Part shown: in pieces, positions 24,779-32,487 of the stretch
Numbering within the stretch: position 1 is the stretch's first letter
How the letters are laid out: each line of letters starts with the position of its first letter
Source: Halanaerobium kushneri
Lineage (GTDB): Bacteria > Bacillota > Halanaerobiia > Halanaerobiales > Halanaerobiaceae
Length of the DNA: 32,487 bases
Assembly: GCF_900156285.1 (NCBI RefSeq)
Contig: NZ_FTNC01000029.1
Coordinates: 1 to 32,487, forward strand
Reading direction: 5' to 3'
Notes under the pieces: model-generated
What the model saw: the letters and a program-made list of their open reading frames with translations, nothing else
The model's database searches: none
Told to the model about the DNA's origin: nothing
Translations under genes and position numbers: made by a program

Positions 24779-25285
24779 ATGTTAGAGAAAAGACTTAACA
24801 ATAAAACTGCCCTAATAACAGGGGCCAGCCGGCTGCAGGGAATTGGCGCAGCAATTGCCAGGAAATTAGCAGAAGATGGTGCAGATATTTTTTTTACTTA
24901 CTGGCTTGATTATGATCGAAAGATGCCTTGGGGCGCAGAAAAAGAAAGAGGCGGCAGAATAATTAATCTCAGTTCAGGTCAGTTTAAAGGACCAATGGAA
25001 AATGAGATGGCTTATGCAGCTACCAAAGGAGCAGTGGATGCCTTAACCATCTCTCTGGCAGCTGAATTAGCTCCCAAAGGAATAACAGTTAATGCTGTTA
25101 ATCCGGGTCCTACAGATACCGGCTGGATGGGTCAGGAGCTGAAAGAGGAGTTATTGAAAAAGTTTCCGCAGGGTAGAATCGGTCAACCTGAAGACACAGC
25201 CAGACTGGTTAGTTTTCTGGCCTCAAAAGATGCTGAATGGATTACCGGGGAAATTATAAATTCTGAAGGTGGATTTAAGCGTTAA
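24779..25285 (+). pseudogene. Short-chain dehydrogenase/reductase with internal in-frame deletion
   Basis: The frame is open for 168 residues, but SDR enzymes are about 250. The N-terminal TALITGASRLQGIGAAIA nucleotide-binding loop is intact to about residue 54. It then jumps at KE/RGGRIINLSS (about residue 57), skipping the stretch that holds the D-x-S and NNAG motifs and about 80-90 residues. S65/S66, Y79-x3-K83 and the PGPTDTGWMG loop are present. Without the central Rossmann strands it is unlikely to fold as an active oxidoreductase. AGGTGA lies eight bases before the ATG. Confidence 0.8.
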
Positions 25286-25309
25286 AAATTAATGATTGAA
25301 GGTGATTAA

Positions 25310-25762
25310 ATGTTTCTTGTAAGTTCCTGTCTGGCAGGAATTAACTGCCGCTATGACGGCAAAAATAACTTAAATAAAAAAGTTGCAGAGTTAGTCAAAA
25401 CAGGAAAGGCAATTCCGGTCTGTCCTGAAGTTTTGGGAGGACTCCCGACTCCCAGAGATCCCTCCGAAATTATTATTGATGATCAAGGCAGGAAAAAAGT
25501 TATAACTGAAAAGGGTAAAGATCTAACAGCTGAATTTAAACTGGGGGCAGAAAAAACTTTAAAAATAGCAAAAATTGTGGAAGCCAAAAAAGCATTACTG
25601 CAGCAGAGAAGTCCCTCCTGCGGCTCGGAAAAAATCTACGACGGAACTTTTAGCGGTACATTAATCAGCGGCAGAGGTCTCACAGCTGAATTATTAATAA
25701 AAAATGGGATAAAAGTTTTAACTGAAACTGATTTAGTGAAAAACAATTTAATTGAAGATTAG
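25310..25762 (+). CDS. DUF523 family protein
   Basis: A 150-residue protein matching DUF523, with the invariant pattern VSSCLAGINCRYDG (C7, C13), VCPEVLGGLPTPR near residues 37-49 and RSPSCGSEKIYDG near 99-111. The conserved cysteines suggest a metal or thiol site. Function not established. GGTGAT precedes ATG 25310. It lies 24 bases after the SDR remnant and is co-directional with its neighbours. Confidence 0.9.
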   Translation: MFLVSSCLAGINCRYDGKNNLNKKVAELVKTGKAIPVCPEVLGGLPTPRDPSEIIIDDQGRKKVITEKGKDLTAEFKLGAEKTLKIAKIVEAKKALLQQRSPSCGSEKIYDGTFSGTLISGRGLTAELLIKNGIKVLTETDLVKNNLIED

Positions 25763-25791
25763 ATTTAATAAAAATTTAAGGAGCTAAAACA

Positions 25792-26166
25792 ATGGCTGAA
25801 TTTAAACTGCAGCATTTAATAACAACCGGGACCCGCGAAGCAGAGATGATAGAGGCCTTACTCAATGATAACGGGATTGAGCTTATTGTGCGCCACGATG
25901 AAACCGGGGACTATACTATGCTTTATATGGGCTATTCCGCCTTCAATATAGAACTTTATGTTGCAGAGAAGGATTATAAAGAGGCTAAAGAACTGCTGGA
26001 AAGTTTAAATATAGAGGCTACAGAAGAAATTAAAGAAGCAGATCAGAGTCGAGAACTTAAAAGTGATAAAAATAGAAACAGAAACTTTTCTTTTTATCTG
26101 GCTCAGATTGCTAAAATAATTATTGTTCTCTATCTACTTTTACATTTACTACCCCTATTTTTTTAA
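25792..26166 (+). CDS. DUF2007-like protein with C-terminal membrane anchor
   Basis: A 124-residue protein. Residues 5-70 show the DUF2007 (putative signal-transducing) fold: LITTGTREAEMIEALLNDNG, then IELYVAEKDYKEAKELLESL. A charged linker follows, and a single hydrophobic helix (about 104-124, IAKIIIVLYLLLHLLPLFF) anchors it, leaving the domain in the cytoplasm. AAGGAG precedes the start. It ends the DUF523 unit. Confidence 0.78.
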   Translation: MAEFKLQHLITTGTREAEMIEALLNDNGIELIVRHDETGDYTMLYMGYSAFNIELYVAEKDYKEAKELLESLNIEATEEIKEADQSRELKSDKNRNRNFSFYLAQIAKIIIVLYLLLHLLPLFF

Positions 26167-26172
26167 AAAGTT

Positions 26173-26212
26173 TTAAATATTCTTTTTATGTTAGATTATT
26201 AAATATTCTTTT
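26173..26212 (+). repeat. Direct repeat pair TTAAATATTCTTTT
   Basis: An identical 14-base word at 26173-26186 and 26199-26212, 26 bases apart (about 2.5 helix turns), in the leader of the methyltransferase gene. It could be an operator or simple AT drift. Confidence 0.3.
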
Positions 26213-26263
26213 TTGGATGATATAAAAAAACAATAAAAAATAATTGACAGGGAGGCAAAAATA

Positions 26264-27133
26264 ATGAAAGATAAAAGCTATTCTGCTTTATCAAATGCTG
26301 CACTTAGAGCAGCAGAATCATATTATCCCGAAGATGAGAGACTCTTTTATGATGGAGCAGCATTTTATTTAATGCCTCCTCTCTGGAAACTGTTTTTAAA
26401 GCTGATTAAGTTTTCTCCTCTAAGAGAGATGATATTTGCTAAAAGAGATAAAGAACTGCCTGGCGTAATTGGCAATCTCTTATACAGAACAAGATATATT
26501 GATGACACTTTAAGAGAAAACTTAAAAGAGATGGAGCAGTTATTAATTCTTGGCGCAGGATTTGATACAAGGTCCATCAGGATTGAAGGGTTGGAAAATC
26601 TGGAAGTCTTTGAAGTAGACCATCCTGAGACTCTTTCCAAAAAGAAAAAAGGATTAAAAAAGTTATATCAGGATCTTCCTGAATATCTTAATTTGGTAGA
26701 AATTGATTTTGAAAAAAGAGACTTAAATGAGGTGCTGCAGGAAAATAATTTTGATAAGAATAAGAAAACTTTTTTGATCTGGGAAGGTGTTACTCAATAT
26801 CTGGAAAGAGAAGCGGTGGATAAAGTAATCGATTATTTTGCTGAATTAAAGAGTGGAAGCAGAGTAGTTTTTAGTTATGTGAAAAAGGAAGTAGTTGTTG
26901 GTTCTGAAAGATCTGAAGTTGATGAAAAAATTATCTCTTTTGTTGAAGAGATGGGTTCTCCCTGGAAAACCGGCCTTAAAAGCAGTGAAATTGAAGAGAT
27001 CTTAAATTCACGAGGTTTAGAACTAATAGAAGATGTGGGAAAGGATGAGTATCAAAAGCTGTATTCTGATTTAAGCAGCAGAGAAATCAGCATTTATGAT
27101 GGTGAAAGAATAGTTTATGCAGTTAAGGATTGA
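26264..27133 (+). CDS. Class I methyltransferase, leucine carboxyl methyltransferase (LCM/Tcmp)-like
   Basis: A 289-residue SAM-dependent methyltransferase of the LCM/PPM1-like family (PF04072). Motif I is LLILGAGFDTRSIRI (about residues 92-106), the acidic residue follows in FEVDHPETL, and FLIWEGVTQYL (about 168-178) is the family hallmark. Related bacterial proteins methylate small molecules, often in secondary metabolism. GGGAGG lies nine bases before the ATG. It stands alone; the gene after it is a remnant. Confidence 0.88.
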   Translation: MKDKSYSALSNAALRAAESYYPEDERLFYDGAAFYLMPPLWKLFLKLIKFSPLREMIFAKRDKELPGVIGNLLYRTRYIDDTLRENLKEMEQLLILGAGFDTRSIRIEGLENLEVFEVDHPETLSKKKKGLKKLYQDLPEYLNLVEIDFEKRDLNEVLQENNFDKNKKTFLIWEGVTQYLEREAVDKVIDYFAELKSGSRVVFSYVKKEVVVGSERSEVDEKIISFVEEMGSPWKTGLKSSEIEEILNSRGLELIEDVGKDEYQKLYSDLSSREISIYDGERIVYAVKD

Positions 27134-27244
27134 TAAAGAGAAATTATTCAATTAAAGAATGAAATAATCAACTTTCAATATACTTAATTTTAGGCTGTAT
27201 TTGTGTTTTAACTAAATAATTATTATGTTAATATAATTTATAAT

Positions 27245-27535
27245 GATAAAATTGCTATAGCTGATTTGGAGTCACAGCAGCAGATTTTAAATTTAAGTCT
27301 GGAGCTGTTGGAGGAAGAAGAGAAGATTGATGTTTTGATCAATAATGCGGGAATTTATCAAAATAAATTAGAATATAGTGAAGATCAGATAGAAAAGACT
27401 ATAGCTGTCAATTATCATTCTCAGTTTATTTTAACACTTCATTTGCTTCCATTATTAGATAAAATTACCTTTAACTGCCTACATCCAGGAGTTATTAATA
27501 CCAAATTGCTGCAAAAAGGTTGGGGAGCGGAATAA
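27245..27535 (+). pseudogene. Short-chain dehydrogenase/reductase remnant
   Basis: Coding text runs DKIAIADLESQQQILNLSLE, then IDVLINNAGIYQNKLEYSED and IAVNYHSQFILTLHLLPLLDK, then jumps to ITFNCLHPGVINTKLL. The NNAG motif is present, but the N-terminal nucleotide-binding loop and the catalytic YxxxK are gone: the first by truncation, the second by an in-frame deletion near residue 68. No ribosome site. It is a different SDR from the one at 24779 and lost different parts. Confidence 0.75.
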
Positions 27536-27624
27536 AAGTTTTGAAATGATAAGATATCAGGAAATTATAAACAGGTTACCTGATCGATTTCTGAAGTAAA
27601 AGATATAAATAAAGAGGTGAATAT

Positions 27625-28017
27625 ATGTTTTATCTACTAATGCTGGTTACATTTTTGGTGGCACTCCTTGTCTGCTATATAGTAAGCAGATTGTTTAATG
27701 ATTCAATTTATAAAATTTTAAACTTAATAGTACCTGAGGCAATCAATCAGGCCTGGCTTAAATATATTAAATTTGCAATTTATGTGGTTGGAATCTCCGG
27801 GGGAGTCAGAGTCTGGGATTTAGAAAAATATATAACTTCTCGCTATGAAAATAGAGAAGTTGTTCAACTTACAACTGAGCGCTGGACTTTAGAAATTTAC
27901 AGAACTTTGATTGGTTCTCTGCAGAGCATTGCTACAGTCTTACTAATCTTTTTTGTCTTTACATTAATTGCTTATGTTGTCTTGAGTATTTTTTCATCAA
28001 AAAATGAGAAAAAATAA
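27625..28017 (+). CDS. Conserved-looking membrane protein
   Basis: A 130-residue protein with hydrophobic helices at about 2-22, 48-62 and 98-122 and a conserved-looking middle (GGVRVWDLEKYITSR, WTLEIYRTLIGSLQS). AGAGGTGA lies seven bases before the ATG. No enzymatic residues and no named family recognised. Confidence 0.65.
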   Translation: MFYLLMLVTFLVALLVCYIVSRLFNDSIYKILNLIVPEAINQAWLKYIKFAIYVVGISGGVRVWDLEKYITSRYENREVVQLTTERWTLEIYRTLIGSLQSIATVLLIFFVFTLIAYVVLSIFSSKNEKK

Positions 28018-28114
28018 TTGCTGGTTGATTTTGTTAAGAAGCAGTAAATTAGTTGAATATACAATGACTGCAATTTGAACAGTAATTTAAAGTGGAAAAA
28101 TCTGATCCATATAG

Positions 28115-28143
28115 TTTACAATTTTAATTTAAAATGATAAAAT
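28115..28143 (+). promoter_or_regulatory. Sigma-A promoter for the ATP-grasp/esterase operon
   Basis: TTTACA (28115-28120), a 17-base spacer and TAAAAT (28138-28143), about 75 bases before the start codon at 28220. Confidence 0.6.
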
Positions 28144-28219
28144 TAGTTAACTTATTAATAACAGTTATGATTATAATTAGTGATAATTCGAGAAGTAGAG
28201 TAGAGAAAGGAAGGATCAT

Positions 28220-29380
28220 ATGAATTTTATCTTTATATCGCCATATTTTCCTAATAATTTTTATAATTTCTGTGTGGAGCTTAAAAACGCCGGAGTCAAT
28301 ATACTTGGAATTGGAGATATGCCCTATTTAGAATTGAGAAGAGAGCTTAAAGATTCTCTGACAGAATATTATAAAGTTGATAATATGGAGGACTATTCCC
28401 AGCTGCTTAGAGCTTGTGGATATTTCACCCATAAGTATGGAAAAATTGATAGAATTGAGTCCAATAATGAACATTGGTTGGGAAAAGATGCCCGTTTGCG
28501 AACTGATTTTAATGTGCCAGGTTTAAAAATTGATGAAATTGAAGCAATGAAGTACAAATCAAAGATGAAAGACGTCTTTCAGCAGGCTGGTTTAAACACA
28601 GCCCGCGGCAGGGTTGTTAACAGTCTCAACGAAGCCGAAGACTTTATTGCTGAAGTTGATTATCCGGTGGTTGTTAAACCTGACAGCGGTGTTGGCGCAG
28701 CAGATACCTATAAAATTCACAATCACGATCAACTGTTAGATTTTTTTAATAATAAATTAAATCTTGATTATATAATGGAAGAATATATCGAGGGCAAAAT
28801 ACACACTTTTGATGGGCTGACAGATCAAGAAGGTAATATTGTTTTTTCCTCCTCAATGGTCTATAAGGGTGGAATTATGGAGACTGTTAATGAGGGGCTT
28901 GATATGTATTATTATATTCCGCGAGAGCTACCGGAAGATATAGTGGAAGCTGGTAAAAAGACGGCTCGGGCCTTTGAACTCAAAGAAAGATTTTTTCACT
29001 TTGAGTATTTTAAACTAGCGGACGGAAGAATTGTTGCCCTGGAAGTTAATATGAGACCACCTGGAGGGCTGACTCTGGACATGTTTAATTATGCCAATGA
29101 TATAAATATCTACAAAGCTTATGCAGAGTTGATAGCTCATGGTGAATTTAGAGCAGATATCAGCAGAAAATATAATTGTTTTTATATCGGCCGTAAGAAT
29201 TTTATCAATTATAAGCATTCTTTAGAAGATATTTTAAATAATTATGGTCAATATATAGTTTTACACGAAGCAATTTCGCCCATTTTAGCTCCTGCTATTG
29301 GAGATTATGGCATAATTTTAAGAACTGAGGAAATGGAGCAGGGAAAAGAAGCTGTTAAATATGCGATAGATAAAAATTAA
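28220..29380 (+). CDS. ATP-grasp domain ligase
   Basis: A 386-residue ATP-grasp enzyme, the superfamily that activates a carboxylate as acyl-phosphate and couples it to an amine or other nucleophile. Residues 1-100 form the N-terminal alpha/beta lobe (FIFISPYFPNNFYNF). ATP contacts include VVVKPDSGVGAADTY (K153) and MEEYIEGK (about 186-193), with E275VNMRPPGG as the metal-binding acidic/arginine strand. It resembles carboxylate-amine ligases more than biotin carboxylases. GAAAGGAAGG precedes the start. It opens an operon with two esterases (28- and 56-base gaps), so it may build a ligated product that the esterases modify or release. Substrate unknown. Confidence 0.85.
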   Translation: MNFIFISPYFPNNFYNFCVELKNAGVNILGIGDMPYLELRRELKDSLTEYYKVDNMEDYSQLLRACGYFTHKYGKIDRIESNNEHWLGKDARLRTDFNVPGLKIDEIEAMKYKSKMKDVFQQAGLNTARGRVVNSLNEAEDFIAEVDYPVVVKPDSGVGAADTYKIHNHDQLLDFFNNKLNLDYIMEEYIEGKIHTFDGLTDQEGNIVFSSSMVYKGGIMETVNEGLDMYYYIPRELPEDIVEAGKKTARAFELKERFFHFEYFKLADGRIVALEVNMRPPGGLTLDMFNYANDINIYKAYAELIAHGEFRADISRKYNCFYIGRKNFINYKHSLEDILNNYGQYIVLHEAISPILAPAIGDYGIILRTEEMEQGKEAVKYAIDKN

Positions 29381-29408
29381 TTTTTTTGAAAGGAAAGCAG
29401 GTATAATT

Positions 29409-30158
29409 ATGCAGATAGAGTACAGAAGTTTTTACAGTTCAAATTTAAATCGGGAGATGCCTTTTAAAATCTACGGCTATGCCGGAAAACCAATGCTTGT
29501 TTTCCCTTCTTCTGGTGGTAGTTTTCATGAATACGAGGACTTTGGTATGATTGATGCTATCTGGCCTTTTATTGAAAATGGTGAGCTAACAGTTTATGCA
29601 GCAAGCAGTGTTGATGCTGATTCCTGGCTTAATTTCGGCCTCCATTCCCATGATAAGGCTTTAGTTCACAACAGCTATGATCGCTATATTGTTGATGAAC
29701 TGCTGCCTCTGATTAAATATCATTCCAATTGGCAGGGAGGATTAATTACTACTGGCTGCAGTATGGGCGCCTACCATGCTGTCAATTTTTATTTTAAACA
29801 TCCTGATGCCTTTGATACCGCTGTTGCTTTAAGCGGTATTTATGATGCCAGATTTTTTACCGGGGGCTATATGGATACAGAAGTCTATTTGAATTCCCCG
29901 GTTGATTATTTAAGGGAGCTGGAAGATGATTGGTATCTCAATCATTATCGCAAAAATAAGTTGATTGTCTGTGCCGGTCAGGGCAGATGGGAGAAAGATA
30001 CTTTAAGAGATACCAGGCTTTTAGATACTATTCTGGCTGAAAAAGGGATTCCTGCCTGGTTTGATTACTGGGGTTATGATGTAGACCATGACTGGACAGG
30101 CTGGAGAGAGCAGATGCCCTATTTTCTGGGAAAGCTTAAAGAAGAGGGAATTATCTAG
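29409..30158 (+). CDS. Esterase-like alpha/beta hydrolase (EstA/Fes-like)
   Basis: A 249-residue alpha/beta hydrolase without a signal peptide. The nucleophile elbow is GCSMGAYHA with S118, and H227 in VDHDWTGW is the likely catalytic histidine. The N-terminal stretch FPSSGGSFHEYED could shape the oxyanion site. Similar proteins are annotated as esterases of the putative tributyrin/Fes type. It is the second gene of the ATP-grasp operon and is followed by a second, different esterase. The substrate is unknown. Confidence 0.88.
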   Translation: MQIEYRSFYSSNLNREMPFKIYGYAGKPMLVFPSSGGSFHEYEDFGMIDAIWPFIENGELTVYAASSVDADSWLNFGLHSHDKALVHNSYDRYIVDELLPLIKYHSNWQGGLITTGCSMGAYHAVNFYFKHPDAFDTAVALSGIYDARFFTGGYMDTEVYLNSPVDYLRELEDDWYLNHYRKNKLIVCAGQGRWEKDTLRDTRLLDTILAEKGIPAWFDYWGYDVDHDWTGWREQMPYFLGKLKEEGII

Positions 30159-30214
30159 TTTAGTTGATTTTAAAAAAAGTAAGATCAATAAAAAAGGTAG
30201 CTGAGGGGTTCTAG

Positions 30215-31060
30215 ATGATAAAAGAAAAAATAGATATTAAAATTATAAAGGACTTTAAATCTGAGGTTTTAAATAATTCCAGAAAAATAAGAATATATTT
30301 ACCGCCTTCTTATTCAGCTCAAAAGAATAAATTTTATTCAGTTTTATATGTTCATGACGGTCAGAATGTATTTTACGGCCGGGAATCTTTTTCTGGAGAT
30401 TCCTGGAATCTGCATCAGACTGCAGAAAGGTTAATTAGAGCCGAAAAAATTGAAGAAATTATAATTGTGGCTGCTGATAATATGGGTAAAGAACGGCTGA
30501 GCGAATATGCTCATCAGGATGGTTATTATAGAGGGAAGAAGGTTAAAGCCAGAGGTTTTGCCTATGAAAAATTTATTATTCGAGAACTAATGCCCTTTAT
30601 TGAAGAAAATTACAGAGTTAGAAAGGGTCCAGAAAATACAGCCTTAATGGGTTCATCGATGGGAGGGTTGGTTACTTTCAACATTGGATTGCGGAGGAGC
30701 GATCTCTTTGGCAAACTTGCAGTGATGTCTCCCTCCTTCTGGTGGGGTAAAAGTTCCCCGCTGGAAAAAATTAATTCTTATAATTATCATAATTTAAAGA
30801 GCAGAATCTGGCTGGATACGGGTGAGGCCGAAGGTAAATTTATGTCTTTTACGGAGGATGTCATTTCAAGGCTCAAAGAGCTTAAAAGAAAATTTAAACT
30901 TGATTTAATCTATTATCAGGTTCCCGGAGCCGTTCACAGCGAAACTGCCTGGGCAGCTAGAGTTCACTGTCCCCTCCTATATTTTTATGGAGATTTTGCA
31001 GATCTTAAAAAGCTGAAATCGAAAGATTTTGATTACAGCTACTGCAAAAAATTAAAATAA
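30215..31060 (+). CDS. Esterase-family alpha/beta hydrolase (IroE/Fes/esterase D-like)
   Basis: A 281-residue alpha/beta hydrolase of the esterase-D family: RKIRIYLPPSY at 23-33, VLYVHDGQNVF at 43-53, nucleophile GSSMGG with S148 (146-151), and H241 in GAVHSETAW as the catalytic histidine. This family includes enterobactin/siderophore and feruloyl esterases. There is no signal peptide, so an intracellular ester is cut. The ATG has a weak ribosome site (GAGGGG); translation may rely on readthrough from the previous gene. It closes the operon. Confidence 0.88.
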   Translation: MIKEKIDIKIIKDFKSEVLNNSRKIRIYLPPSYSAQKNKFYSVLYVHDGQNVFYGRESFSGDSWNLHQTAERLIRAEKIEEIIIVAADNMGKERLSEYAHQDGYYRGKKVKARGFAYEKFIIRELMPFIEENYRVRKGPENTALMGSSMGGLVTFNIGLRRSDLFGKLAVMSPSFWWGKSSPLEKINSYNYHNLKSRIWLDTGEAEGKFMSFTEDVISRLKELKRKFKLDLIYYQVPGAVHSETAWAARVHCPLLYFYGDFADLKKLKSKDFDYSYCKKLK

Positions 31061-31070
31061 CAAACAGATA

Positions 31071-31094
31071 AAGCCGGTATTAGCCGGCTTTTTT
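31071..31094 (+). terminator. Operon terminator
   Basis: Perfect 7-bp stem AAGCCGG/CCGGCTT (31071-31077 with 31084-31090, loop TATTAG) followed by TTTT. Confidence 0.85.
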
Positions 31095-31137
31095 CTAACT
31101 CTGAAATTTAATTGAAGGCTATACTGCTGCTGAAAGA

Positions 31138-32091
31138 TTAAGCCAGTTTTTTTATAATTTTTTCTAAATAGCGTGATTTGAGCTGCTTACTGGCCATTGC
31201 CTGTTTAATGGGAGGCAGTTTTAAAATAGCTGAGACTACAGCTGCCATTGCCCGGTGGCTGCCGAAAGCCTGGTTATCGAAAATCAAATTCTGCAGTTTA
31301 CCTCTTTCAATTGCCATCATAACTGTTCTGTGGACTGAATTAACGGGAGTTATAATTTCTTCTTTGCGCCGCTGCAGACTTAAGGAGCTGTTGGGGCAGG
31401 AGCGAACACAGACTCCACAGCCAAGACAGATATCATGGTCAATCACTACCTTTTCATCATTTCTGGAGATTGCATCGATTGGACAGGCTTCAATACACTT
31501 ACCACAGTCAATACAGCTTTGGTAATTGATCTGAGGTAGATAATGAGTTGTCTGTACCGGATGCAGATTGCCAAACTTTTTTGCTGCCAGAAGTGCCTCA
31601 CAGCAGCAGCCACAGCAGTTGCAGATAAAGGTAGGACTCTCACGCACATTTTCTCCACACTGAACAAGTCCGTGCTCATAAGCCTGATGTAAAAGCTCCA
31701 GACACTCTGAAGTTTCAACTCGACGGGCATGATCATGGCGGATTAAAGAATCAGCAGTGTTATTAAAGGTCATACAGATATCAAGTGGAGCATCACAGGC
31801 CTGATCAAGGTGGTGCATTTTATGCCTGCAGTAACAGGTGCTGATTCCTATATCTTCAGCACTTTCTATGATATGACTTGCTTTTTCAAAATCCAAAATA
31901 TGGACCATATTATCTTTAGAGAGAACTTCTTCATTAACATAGACCCGGCCCAGTTTGGTCTCGCTGGCTAAAAATAGATCTTTAATAAAATCTTCTTCCA
32001 CATTCAAATACTGATGATATAATTCTGCCAGCAGTTTTTGATTGATATCCTGACGGGTTCTCATCATTGAAAATTCAAAAAAACCTGCCAT
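31138..32091 (-). CDS. 4Fe-4S dicluster ferredoxin-like protein, N-terminally truncated
   Basis: The 317 residues contain a two-cluster ferredoxin module, C193IDCGKCIEAC203P and C222LGCGVCVRSC232P. Before it lie cysteine pairs C86YC88, C99, C106 and a dense cluster FICNCCGCCC at 156-164, so it binds several iron-sulfur clusters and probably transfers electrons. Family members begin with about 110 further residues, a winged-helix-like domain ending in LPPPMAGFFEFSMMR. Here that frame continues upstream for about 22 codons (KKYILPPP) to a stop at 32160-32158. The ATG at 32091 has no ribosome site, so the N-terminus is deleted and the gene may be inactive. Confidence 0.7.
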   Translation of the reverse strand: MAGFFEFSMMRTRQDINQKLLAELYHQYLNVEEDFIKDLFLASETKLGRVYVNEEVLSKDNMVHILDFEKASHIIESAEDIGISTCYCRHKMHHLDQACDAPLDICMTFNNTADSLIRHDHARRVETSECLELLHQAYEHGLVQCGENVRESPTFICNCCGCCCEALLAAKKFGNLHPVQTTHYLPQINYQSCIDCGKCIEACPIDAISRNDEKVVIDHDICLGCGVCVRSCPNSSLSLQRRKEEIITPVNSVHRTVMMAIERGKLQNLIFDNQAFGSHRAMAAVVSAILKLPPIKQAMASKQLKSRYLEKIIKKLA

Positions 32092-32169
32092 TGGTGGTGG
32101 CAGTATATATTTTTTTACTCCCTGATCTTTAGAATCCAGAGATTCCGCAAATGATTTTTAAAAAATAAG

Positions 32170-32195
32170 GAGAATACAGTTCAAACAGTATTCTC
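32170..32195. other. Perfect 8-bp hairpin GAGAATAC/GTATTCTC
   Basis: A stem of 32170-32177 with 32188-32195, ten-base loop. It lies at the point where the truncated ferredoxin gene ends. The strand is unclear; it could be a terminator without T tract or a deletion scar. Confidence 0.3.
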
Positions 32196-32360
32196 AGCAG
32201 TAGTTCCAAAATAAAGAATATTAGAAATATTAGTCATACAATTATCCCAATTAAAAACCTTATGATGATTGATAATTCGGGCTTTAATAAAGGAAATCCC
32301 CGCCCTTTTTTGAAAGTGTTAATTGACAAGAAAAACACACAAAAAAGGAGACGGGGAAAA

Positions 32361-32487
32361 ATGAAAACTAAAAATCATACATTAAGTTGTTATCAATATT
32401 GTAACAGGGTCTACGATTTAATTCAAAAATTAGAGCAGATTGAAGATAAAAGAGTTCATCCTTCAGTAAAACTACCAACTGTAATTT
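32361..32487 (+). CDS. Probable transposase, 5' end only
   Basis: The frame begins at ATG 32361 behind AAAAAAGGAG and reads MKTKNHTLSCYQYCNRVYDL, then QKLEQIEDKRVHPSVKLPTV, running off the window. It resembles the N-terminus of an insertion-sequence transposase, but only about 42 residues are visible, so this is tentative. Upstream, 32279-32311 holds GGGC/GCCC plus six T, possibly the left end or a protective terminator of the element. Confidence 0.45.
   Translation, partial: MKTKNHTLSCYQYCNRVYDLIQKLEQIEDKRVHPSVKLPTVI

Noticed and set aside
31178-31525. Plus-strand frame opposite the ferredoxin-like gene
   Set aside because: Antisense to both ferredoxin cluster motifs; no start signal.

Overview
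The window is AT-rich, with strong AGGAGG-type ribosome binding sites, sigma-A-like promoters and short GC-stem terminators, so it is a low-GC anaerobic Firmicute chromosome. The gene repertoire (circularly permuted GH3 glucosidase, NhaC antiporter, FmdE fusion, many glutamate/lysine-rich proteins) would fit Halanaerobium or a close relative. That genus assignment is inference from general resemblance, not from a marker gene. No rRNA, tRNA or CRISPR array was seen.

Layout. (1) 1-1.1 kb: three small orphan proteins (zinc ribbon, Cys/His protein, coiled coil) with structured intergenic leaders. (2) 1.2-5.5 kb: an Rpn/PD-(D/E)XK 'transposase_31' nuclease, a terminator, then a 1037-residue NERD-like/UvrD-type helicase, a defence-like pair. 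(3) 5.7-11.5 kb: an accessory island in which most genes are broken. It holds two tandem pRiA4b-ORF3-like genes, each with one frameshift, and a truncated integrase-SAM-like protein. Two conserved hypotheticals follow, the second frameshifted, then a gene with an in-frame TGA, an intact DUF3024 gene, and a heavily decayed DUF2357/PD-(D/E)XK (McrC-like) nuclease ending in an unidentified fragment. (4) 11.5-15.3 kb: cutC, then a permuted GH3 beta-glucosidase behind a CRE-like box. (5) 15.6-22.8 kb: single-gene metabolism and transport units: PEBP, kptA, Usp, methyltransferase, nhaC, an EamA remnant, an AhpD-like protein, an MFS carrier, a small membrane protein and a zinc ribbon. (6) 22.9-26.2 kb: a run of co-directional genes (Nudix, TrmO-FmdE-zinc-ribbon fusion, Cys-rich miniprotein, internally deleted SDR, DUF523, DUF2007). 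(7) 26.2-28 kb: an LCM-type methyltransferase, a second SDR remnant and a membrane protein. (8) 28.1-31.1 kb: a promoter followed by an ATP-grasp ligase and two esterases, closed by a terminator. (9) 31.1-32.5 kb: an N-terminally truncated ferredoxin-like protein on the minus strand and the start of a probable transposase running off the end.

The strongest themes are gene decay (at least nine broken or truncated genes, densest at 5.7-11.5 kb), the nuclease/helicase pair whose nuclease core lacks the expected lysine, the TrmO-FmdE fusion operon, and the ATP-grasp plus double-esterase cassette. The cassette is the best candidate for an uncharacterised pathway.
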